In this document: positions 1 to 5,368 of the stretch, in pieces | Layout of the letters: each line of letters starts with the position of its first letter | Numbering within the stretch: position 1 is the stretch's first letter | Source: Clostridia bacterium | GTDB lineage: Bacteria; Bacillota; Clostridia; Peptostreptococcales; Anaerovoracaceae | Direction: 5' to 3' | Assembly: GCA_900754795.1 (NCBI GenBank) | Contig: CAAEEA010000044.1 | Location: forward strand, 1-8,286 | DNA: 8,286 nucleotides | Program-made: the position numbers and the translations under genes | The notes under the pieces: model-generated | The model's database searches: none | Seen by the model: only the letters and a program-made list of their open reading frames with translations | Told to the model about the DNA's origin: nothing

Positions 1-11
1 AGTTAAAAATA

Positions 12-40
12 TTGCTTTTTAAGTTAAAAAAGGGTATAAT
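12..40 (+). promoter_or_regulatory. putative sigma-A-type promoter for the cluster
   Basis: A perfect -10 hexamer TATAAT lies at 35-40. A weak -35 candidate, TTGCTT, lies at 12-17 and matches TTGACA at three of six bases, with a 17-base spacer. The surrounding 50 bases are very AT-rich. Transcription would start near position 47, giving a leader of about 30 bases before the ATG at 79. It is the only good promoter-like element noticed in a gap between genes, so it may drive the whole run. The call rests on consensus match alone. Confidence 0.6.
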
Positions 41-55
41 TAAAAAAATATGTCT

Positions 56-67
56 GCCCCATGGGGC
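56..67. repeat. perfect 12-base GC palindrome in the 5' leader
   Basis: GCCCCATGGGGC is its own reverse complement. It lies between the expected transcription start (about 47) and the start codon at 79, and it ends one base before the GAAGGTG ribosome binding site. It could be an operator half-site pair or, in RNA, a 4-bp hairpin with a CATG loop next to the Shine-Dalgarno. It stands out as a pure GC block in very AT-rich surroundings. No function can be shown. Confidence 0.4.
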
Positions 68-78
68 GAAGGTGCCAT

Positions 79-1242
79 ATGAAATCAAAGGGCGTAAAAA
101 CAAAGATAATGCAGGCGGCTGTTGTGATTCTGAGCGGCTTCCTGTCTTTCATATATTTTTTCATGAAGATCCGGCCGACAAAGCCGGGCAGGGTAGTATT
201 CTGCAGCAGACAGTCAGACGAGATGACGGTAGACTTTCTGCTGCTGCAGCGTGAGATCAAAAAGATCAGACCGGACGCCACCTTTGTCGCTGTCCTCAAC
301 CATGTAAAACCCGGGCTTAAAGGATATGCCGGACTTGCCGCGGATATTCTCAGGAGCATGTGGCATCTGGCGGCGGCGCAGATATGCGTCCTCGACTCAT
401 ACTGGCCGGCAGTGAGCATGTTAAAACACAAAGATACCCTTAAAGTAATCCAGATGTGGCACGCCATAGGCAAGATGAAAAAGTCGGGCCTGCAGGCTCT
501 TGATAAAAAATCAGGCCGCAGCGGAGCCCTCGCTTCATCTCTGAAAATGCACAGAAATTATGATTACTTTATCGGCGGCGCGCCTTTCTGGAACATATTT
601 TACAAGCAGGCGTTCGGTCTCAGAGACGAGCAGATTTTAAACTACGGGCTTCCGAGGATAGATTACCTGCTGGAGACGGCAGAATCAAACCGTAAAAGAT
701 TTGCGGACGAGTTTCCGCAGCTGGCGGGGAAAAAGATTGTTCTCTACGCGCCGACTTTCCGCAAAAATATGGCGGCTCACTGGGAAGACATTACCGGAGC
801 GGCGGAATATGACGACGTCAGGATTATCGTTAAGAACCATCCTGAACAGTGGGCCGGCAAGGCTGCAGGCGGCGGCGTCATTTATATCGACGACTGGAAG
901 ACCATGGATCTCATCGCCGTATGCGACTATCTTATAACAGATTATTCATCCATCGCCCTGGAGGCGGCGGTACTCAGAAAAAAGACATTTTTCTGGACTT
1001 ACGATTACGATGAATACATGGAAAACAGCGGCACCAACATTGATCTCCGGCAGGAAGTGCCAGGCAATATGTCAGCCGACATAGACGATATAATCGAACG
1101 CGTAGAAAAAGACGACTACGACGAAGAAGAACAGGCAAGATATATCAGAAAATTCCTTCCGGCTCAGCTGGGCGGATCAGCCCGCAGGATAGCCGAAAAA
1201 GCGGCGGAGCTCATGGCGGGAGATAAAAGGCAGGAAATATGA
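79..1242 (+). CDS. CDP-glycerol glycerophosphotransferase family protein (TagB/TagF-like)
   Basis: Predicted to transfer glycerol-phosphate (or a related polyol-phosphate) from a CDP-activated donor to a growing wall or capsule polymer on the inner membrane face. Family marks, numbered from the ATG at 79: an N-terminal hydrophobic segment at about 12-29 that could anchor it; QMWHAIGKMKK at 125-135 with the family histidine at 128; GLPRIDYL at 190-197; APTFR at 224-228; VKNHP at 251-255 with the second conserved histidine at 254; and ITDYSS at 286-291, the donor-phosphate loop. The 387-residue length fits a single glycosyltransferase-B-fold domain without the extension of polymerising TagF. 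The ATG at 79 is preferred over the in-frame ATG at 61 because GAAGGTG (68-74) precedes it and nothing resembling a ribosome binding site precedes 61. It overlaps the next gene by ATGA. Primase versus polymerase, and glycerol versus ribitol, cannot be told. Confidence 0.9.
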   Translation: MKSKGVKTKIMQAAVVILSGFLSFIYFFMKIRPTKPGRVVFCSRQSDEMTVDFLLLQREIKKIRPDATFVAVLNHVKPGLKGYAGLAADILRSMWHLAAAQICVLDSYWPAVSMLKHKDTLKVIQMWHAIGKMKKSGLQALDKKSGRSGALASSLKMHRNYDYFIGGAPFWNIFYKQAFGLRDEQILNYGLPRIDYLLETAESNRKRFADEFPQLAGKKIVLYAPTFRKNMAAHWEDITGAAEYDDVRIIVKNHPEQWAGKAAGGGVIYIDDWKTMDLIAVCDYLITDYSSIALEAAVLRKKTFFWTYDYDEYMENSGTNIDLRQEVPGNMSADIDDIIERVEKDDYDEEEQARYIRKFLPAQLGGSARRIAEKAAELMAGDKRQEI

Positions 1243-1829
1243 GATTTGTTATCATGGCTGACGGCAGGGAGACCCGTTGGCGCGGCCATCTTGGCACATC
1301 AAAACATCTGGCGCCGGTAAACGGCGAGCCGATCATAGCAAGGACTGTCAGGCTTTTGAGAGAAATGGCCAGAGAGCCTTATGAGATTATCATAACTTCT
1401 CATAACAGGGCTTATGAGTTTGAAGGAAGCCGAAGGCATGAGCCGGTCAGCAATAATTATGAAATCGACCGTTTTACGGACGAGCTCATAGTTGACGATA
1501 TGTGTTTTCTTTACGGGGACACTTATTACACTGAGGACTCGCTGAAAACGATAGTAGAGGCAGAAGAGGGCAGAACCCTGTTCTTTGGCAACAGCAAGTC
1601 CATCGTCGCGATCAGGATAAGCGACGGCGAAGAATTCCGCCGTCACAAAGACAGAGTAAAGGATATGTTTATCCGTGGCGAGCTCCCATCGTGCAAGGGC
1701 TGGCAGGTATATCAGTCTTTCACCGGGCAGGACCTTTGCGCTCCTCCGAAGATAGGAGAGAATTTTGTCGTGCTGAAAGACAAGACGACGGACATCAACA
1801 CACCGGAAGATTATGACAGGTTGGTATAA
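1239..1829 (+). CDS. NTP-transferase (MobA/sugar-nucleotidyltransferase-like) protein
   Basis: A 196-residue nucleotidyltransferase-fold protein, probably making an NDP-activated building block (possibly a CDP-polyol or NDP-sugar) for the neighbouring transferase. The N-terminal nucleotide-binding signature is present in altered form: ADGRETRW at 7-14, then SKHLAPVNGEPI at 21-32, where relatives have GxGxR and PK. The metal-binding GD is at 93-94 (YGDTYY) and the closing motif DINTPEDY at 185-192 is typical of the fold. The length matches a bare catalytic domain with no left-handed helix or acyltransferase extension. The start codon lies in an ATGA overlap with the upstream stop, so translation is probably coupled and the two proteins made in similar amounts. 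The substrate is unknown; CTP:glycerol-3-phosphate cytidylyltransferase of the TagD family is excluded because its HxGH motif is absent. Confidence 0.82.
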   Translation: MRFVIMADGRETRWRGHLGTSKHLAPVNGEPIIARTVRLLREMAREPYEIIITSHNRAYEFEGSRRHEPVSNNYEIDRFTDELIVDDMCFLYGDTYYTEDSLKTIVEAEEGRTLFFGNSKSIVAIRISDGEEFRRHKDRVKDMFIRGELPSCKGWQVYQSFTGQDLCAPPKIGENFVVLKDKTTDINTPEDYDRLV

Positions 1830-1834
1830 GGTAT

Positions 1835-2884
1835 ATGGAATTTTTCAGAAAATCATTAAAAAAGATAAAGCTGTTTGTATTATACTGGACAAGGATAGTA
1901 TTCGTTAAGAATAATTTTAAGGTTGGCTTTTTCACCAAGCTGAGAGCCAATATTTTTGGAGGATATCTGGCTGACCAGTATATTTTGTACGATTTTAAGC
2001 ACAATGACAAGCGTGAGTTCCTTTCGGAATTCGACTGGTACAGGTCAAGATATATCAACGAACCCTTTGACTTTGCCTTTAACAATAAGGTGGTCTGCGC
2101 CGAAATACTCAAACAGTATATACGTGTGGCCGACAACCTGTTTATTAAGAACAAGGGAATCCTGTATGATTTTTCTTCGGGAGTCAAGACTGACGAAGAT
2201 GTGCTGCAATGTCTCAAAGAGCGTGAGCGCCTGATTATCAAGCCATATGCCATGGGCAAGGGCAACGGCGTGCATCTGATGAGATACGACAGGGCAGACG
2301 GTACCATTTATATAGACGAAAAGCCTGAGGGCAGAGAAGGTCTTGCAAGTCTGCTGGACAAGAGCAATGACTATATAATATGCGAGTTCATCAAACAGCA
2401 TCCTTATGCCGATGAGCTTTACGACAAGACGGCCAATACCATCAGGCTGATCACAATGAGAGACACGCAGACTCATAAGTTCAGGGTGTTTTTCGCCGTG
2501 CAGAGGATGGGTACCAGCGGTACGATACCGGTAGATAACGGCAGCAAAGGCGGACTGGTATCAAAGATAGACATAAATACAGGCGCTCTGAGCGAGGCAA
2601 AGTGCCTCCACAGCACGGAAACTTATTACACCCATCCTGATTCCGGCGCGGAATTCCGGAAAATGTCAGTGCCGGGATGGCGGCAGATCACAGAGGAAGT
2701 TCTTAATGTATGTGAAAGACTGCCTTATATGGATTTTATCGCGTGGGATCTGCTGATAACCGAAGAGGGTCTGTGCGTGATAGAGGCAAACACTTCTTCC
2801 GGAGTGAACATAATCCAGCTCTGGGGAGGTCAGAGAAAAGGCGAACTGGGAGACTTCTTCAGACATTACGGTGTGATAAAATAG
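1835..2884 (+). CDS. sugar-transfer-associated ATP-grasp domain protein
   Basis: A 349-residue ATP-grasp protein of the type found in polysaccharide loci and predicted to activate a carboxylate as acyl-phosphate and ligate it to an amine or hydroxyl. Visible features: a basic, amphipathic N-terminus; the module-specific FLSEFDWYRSRYIN at 62-75; ATP-binding KP at 136-137 followed by the glycine loop GKGNGV at 141-146; CEFIKQH at 183-189; NTIRLI at 201-206; GGLVSKID at 239-246; AWDLLIT at 303-309; and the metal-binding IEANTSSGV at 316-324 with E317 and N319. All key residues appear intact. It starts 5 bases after the preceding stop with only a weak AAGGT (1828-1832) as ribosome binding site, so coupling is likely. 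The same module occurs twice in the 730-residue protein downstream. Databases sometimes call such proteins hexapeptide transferases, but no hexapeptide repeat is present here. Confidence 0.85.
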   Translation: MEFFRKSLKKIKLFVLYWTRIVFVKNNFKVGFFTKLRANIFGGYLADQYILYDFKHNDKREFLSEFDWYRSRYINEPFDFAFNNKVVCAEILKQYIRVADNLFIKNKGILYDFSSGVKTDEDVLQCLKERERLIIKPYAMGKGNGVHLMRYDRADGTIYIDEKPEGREGLASLLDKSNDYIICEFIKQHPYADELYDKTANTIRLITMRDTQTHKFRVFFAVQRMGTSGTIPVDNGSKGGLVSKIDINTGALSEAKCLHSTETYYTHPDSGAEFRKMSVPGWRQITEEVLNVCERLPYMDFIAWDLLITEEGLCVIEANTSSGVNIIQLWGGQRKGELGDFFRHYGVIK

Positions 2885-2916
2885 AGATTATTCAGATCTT
2901 GTGAGAGGATATATCT

Positions 2917-3723
2917 GTGAGAACTTTAAAGAAAATAATTTTAGAACATATCAGGTACAGAAGAACCATTTTAAAACTGGCTAAGTCTGATCTGATCAAG
3001 ACATATAAGAATACTGCCCTTGGCTGGTGGTGGGCCATAGTAAGACCTTCGATCACGCTGGCGGTATATTATTTCGCATTTTCAGTAGGTCTTGGAATAG
3101 CAAGATCAGTAGGAGGCTACCCGTATTTTTTATGGCTGATAGCGGGATTTTTGCCGTGGTTTTTTATGAGGGATATGTTGGTTTCCGGTGCGGGATCAAT
3201 AAAAAAATACAGGTTTTTAGTTACTAAAATAAAATATCCTATAGCTACTATTCCGACATTTGTATGCCTTTCAGGCTTTATCACTCAATTGGCGCTTTCA
3301 GTTGTAGTTATAGGAATATTTGTGTGTACAGGGAATTTTCCTACGGTTTATTGGCTTCAGATACCGTTATATGCGGCTATGATGCTTCTCTTCTTTATAT
3401 TGTGGTCATTGTTTTCAGGGCTGATATCTTCATTCAGCAGTGACTTTTATCAGTTAGTTAAATCAGTCACCATTATGTTATTCTGGCTTTCAGGAATAAT
3501 GTATGATGTGAACAGCATAAACACCGAGTGGATAAGAAACCTGATGTTGATCAATCCTATAACGATAATAGTCAACGGTTACAGAAACTCATTCATATAT
3601 AAAGAATGGTTCTGGGAAAACCCGCGGGAGATGGTGTGTTTTCTTATTGTGTTTATTATACTGCTGGTAATGACAATTATTGTATATAAGAGACTTCATC
3701 GAGATGTGGTAGATGTTCTGTAG
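2917..3723 (+). CDS. ABC-2 type polysaccharide/teichoic acid exporter permease (TagG-like)
   Basis: Membrane half of an exporter that flips a lipid-linked polymer across the cytoplasmic membrane. The 268-residue protein has a basic, amphipathic N-terminal interfacial helix (1-30), then the family motif LGWWWAIVRPSI at 35-46, and about six hydrophobic segments near 38-60, 70-88, 112-138, 147-171, 183-197 and 239-257. The conserved NPITIIVNGYRNSF lies at 213-226, matching the NP...GYR motif of TagG, KpsM and Wzm proteins. The start is GTG at 2917, preceded by AGAGGA (2904-2909) at 7 bases, so no upstream ATG is needed. It ends 12 bases before its partner ATPase, the standard permease-then-ATPase order. 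Base composition falls sharply at this gene compared with those to the left. Teichoic acid is favoured over O-antigen or capsule by the upstream glycerophosphotransferase. Confidence 0.92.
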   Translation: MRTLKKIILEHIRYRRTILKLAKSDLIKTYKNTALGWWWAIVRPSITLAVYYFAFSVGLGIARSVGGYPYFLWLIAGFLPWFFMRDMLVSGAGSIKKYRFLVTKIKYPIATIPTFVCLSGFITQLALSVVVIGIFVCTGNFPTVYWLQIPLYAAMMLLFFILWSLFSGLISSFSSDFYQLVKSVTIMLFWLSGIMYDVNSINTEWIRNLMLINPITIIVNGYRNSFIYKEWFWENPREMVCFLIVFIILLVMTIIVYKRLHRDVVDVL

Positions 3724-3735
3724 AGAGGTCAACGT

Positions 3736-4470
3736 ATGAGACAAGAGGATTTGATTGCGGTACAATTTAAAAATATATCAAAAAGATACAGACTTTTTAA
3801 AAACGAAAAGGAAAGATTAAAATCTTTTTTTATAAAAAAAGTTAACTATAAAGTAAAAAAATCTTTGAACAATGTATCTTTTGAAATAAAAAAAGGTGAG
3901 TCGGTTGCGTTCTTTGGCAAAAATGGCGCAGGCAAATCGACTATGCTTAAAATAATAACAGGGGTATCTTATCCCACAGAGGGAATTGTCAGGGTAAATG
4001 GCAGGGTGAGCGCTCTGCTTGAACTGACAGCCGGGTTTGACGGAGAACTTACAGGCAGAGAGAATATTTATTTCAGAGGAGATATACTCGGAATCAAAAA
4101 ATCAGAGATGAAGACATTGGAGAAAGATATAGTACAGTTTGCCGATCTTGGAGACTACATCGATCAGCCTGTAAGGACGTATTCCAGCGGCATGAAAGCA
4201 AGGCTTGGATTTGCCATAAACATCAATGTTAAGCCTGATATTTTGATAGTAGATGAAGCCCTGAGCGTCGGTGACAGAGACTTCAGGGAAAAATGCCGAA
4301 AGATCATTGATACGAAGATAAAAGAAGGCGTTACATTTCTGTTCGTTACCCATTCAACTTATGATGCCAAACAGTTCTGTAAGCGTGGTATTGTCATGAA
4401 GAACGGGCATCTTATCTATGACGGAAAGGTTGCAGATGCGGCGGATTTTTATTTAAATAAACTGAAATGA
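3736..4470 (+). CDS. ABC transporter ATPase for polysaccharide/teichoic acid export (TagH-like)
   Basis: Nucleotide-binding half of the exporter, paired with the permease 12 bases upstream. In the 244 residues: Walker A GKNGAGKST at 61-69, the subfamily ELTAGF segment at 96-101 followed by ELTGRENI (104-111), ABC signature SSGMKARL at 150-157, Walker B ILIVDE at 169-174 with catalytic Glu174, the D-loop SVGD at 177-180 and the H-loop histidine at 206. All catalytic residues are present. The protein stops just after the ATPase core, so it lacks both the long C-terminal domain of Bacillus TagH and the carbohydrate-binding domain of Wzt. It resembles the short TarH/KpsT form and probably exports without reading a chain-end modification through such a domain. 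AGAGGT (3724-3729) lies 6 bases from the ATG. The first 50 codons are extremely A/T-rich. Confidence 0.93.
   Translation: MRQEDLIAVQFKNISKRYRLFKNEKERLKSFFIKKVNYKVKKSLNNVSFEIKKGESVAFFGKNGAGKSTMLKIITGVSYPTEGIVRVNGRVSALLELTAGFDGELTGRENIYFRGDILGIKKSEMKTLEKDIVQFADLGDYIDQPVRTYSSGMKARLGFAININVKPDILIVDEALSVGDRDFREKCRKIIDTKIKEGVTFLFVTHSTYDAKQFCKRGIVMKNGHLIYDGKVADAADFYLNKLK
3824..3841. repeat. 18-base perfect palindrome of T7/A7 within the ATPase gene
   Basis: The sequence is C, seven T, A, T, seven A, G, and is exactly its own reverse complement. It encodes residues around FFIKK near position 31 of the exporter ATPase. Two 7-base homopolymers back to back are plausible slippage sites, and the palindrome could extrude or form an A-U hairpin. 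The local A/T bias of lysine- and phenylalanine-rich coding explains much of it. Confidence 0.35.
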
Positions 4471-4481
4471 AAGAAGGTTGA

Positions 4482-5324
4482 TTGATTTTGCTGGCAAACA
4501 GAGAAAAAAACAAAGCAGAAAGGATAATCAAAAATAAATTCGCGGAAGTAATGTTCCTTGATTATGTATCATGCTTTGGGAAGAAACGTAAATCTCTGAT
4601 GCAGCCGCCTTACTTTCAGGATGAACTGGGGATATACGATATAAGAGTATATGAAAAAAAAGCTCTTAAATCAGGAGACATCATCCGCGACGAAAATGGT
4701 TATCTTGAAGTAACCGAAAAGGGGTGCCGGTTTGTAGATCAGAATGAAGACTATGTACGTTTCTTTGAATCTGCCATTCCATATGTAACTATAAATGAAT
4801 ATCATGAACAAAAAGAAAGAATGGCAGATGAGCCTTATGAAAAAGTAATGATAGCTTTGCTGGGAGATAAAATAAAGCATGCTGTAAATTCCGGTGAATA
4901 TCAGAAAGCGTCAGATCTTTACTATGAAAGAGGGAAGCTTTACAGGAAGCTTTCAAGAAGTGATCAGGCTATGGAAGATTATCTGACTGCGTTGTATATA
5001 CAGACAAGCGGATATGAATATGCGGGGATCATCGACAGGAGAAAGCGCGGAATAAACACTCAAAAAAATGCTGAAGCGGCATATGCCGGTATATATCTTG
5101 ACCCGCACCTTATTTTGTCAATAGAGAAAGCAGGTTATGCATATGAAGATCGGATAGTTGAAAAAGTATATACAAATAAACATATAGTATCATATCTTTG
5201 TTCTGTAAACGATTTCAAATCATTTGCAGGCGATATAGTTTGCTGCTGCATGGACTTTGAAAAATGGTGGGGGCATTTTCATACAAAATACAATGAATGC
5301 ATCGAACAGGCAAGTATCAGATGA
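4482..5324 (+). CDS. uncharacterised protein: winged-helix-like N-part plus TPR-like helical repeats
   Basis: Function not recognised. The 280-residue protein has no signal peptide or membrane segment. Residues about 45-95 (from DELGIYDI through LEVTEKG at 75-81 to NEDYVRFF at 88-95) read like a winged-helix with a short hairpin. Residues about 130-175 resemble tetratricopeptide helices (SGEYQKASDLYYERGKLYRK at 137-156, then DQAMEDYLTALY). The remainder is helical, with a CCC run at 254-256. From memory this order recalls the helical part of SAP-domain proteins in Firmicutes phages and plasmids, without the SAP motif; that likeness is weak. The start is TTG: AGAAGG (4472-4477) is 4 bases from TTG 4482 and 10 from in-frame TTG 4488, so either may be used; the next ATG (4551) has no good site. 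It lies 11 bases after the exporter ATPase and shares its low GC. A regulator, scaffold or inserted cargo gene are all possible. Confidence 0.7.
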   Translation: MILLANREKNKAERIIKNKFAEVMFLDYVSCFGKKRKSLMQPPYFQDELGIYDIRVYEKKALKSGDIIRDENGYLEVTEKGCRFVDQNEDYVRFFESAIPYVTINEYHEQKERMADEPYEKVMIALLGDKIKHAVNSGEYQKASDLYYERGKLYRKLSRSDQAMEDYLTALYIQTSGYEYAGIIDRRKRGINTQKNAEAAYAGIYLDPHLILSIEKAGYAYEDRIVEKVYTNKHIVSYLCSVNDFKSFAGDIVCCCMDFEKWWGHFHTKYNECIEQASIR

Positions 5325-5335
5325 TTCAATAAAAC

Positions 5336-5353
5336 GTTACAGTTACCGGTTAC
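5336..5353 (+). repeat. three direct GTTAC repeats before the tandem ATP-grasp gene
   Basis: GTTAC occurs at 5336-5340, 5342-5346 and 5349-5353, inside the 44-base gap that is the longest in the window. It ends four bases before the ribosome binding site AGAGGAG (5357-5363). A closely spaced repeat here could bind a protein controlling translation or an internal promoter, but no good -10/-35 pair was seen. It may be chance. Confidence 0.3.
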
Positions 5354-5368
5354 AACAGAGGAGTAAGG

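Noticed and set aside
61..78. alternative ATG start at 61 for the first gene
   Set aside because: Its upstream bases (TGTCTGCCCC) offer no Shine-Dalgarno, and it would leave a leader of only about 14 bases after the predicted promoter; the ATG at 79 has GAAGGTG in front.
24..473. 149-codon open frame on the minus strand opposite the first gene
   Set aside because: It lies wholly against a well-supported family gene and its upstream leader, and its translation shows no recognisable domain or low-complexity-free family motif.
2893..2917. CAGAT/ATCTG inverted repeat enclosing the ribosome binding site of the permease gene
   Set aside because: The stem is only 5 bp, mostly A-U, with a 15-base loop, so it is too weak to call a regulatory hairpin or terminator.
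4654..4661. A7-A8 tracts at several sites (for example 3201-3207, 3888-3894, 4504-4510, 4654-4661, 7900-7907) as phase-variation tracts
   Set aside because: They occur in most genes of the right half, including the dehydrogenase, and mostly arise from Glu-Lys-Lys or similar codons (GAA AAA AAx), so composition explains them.
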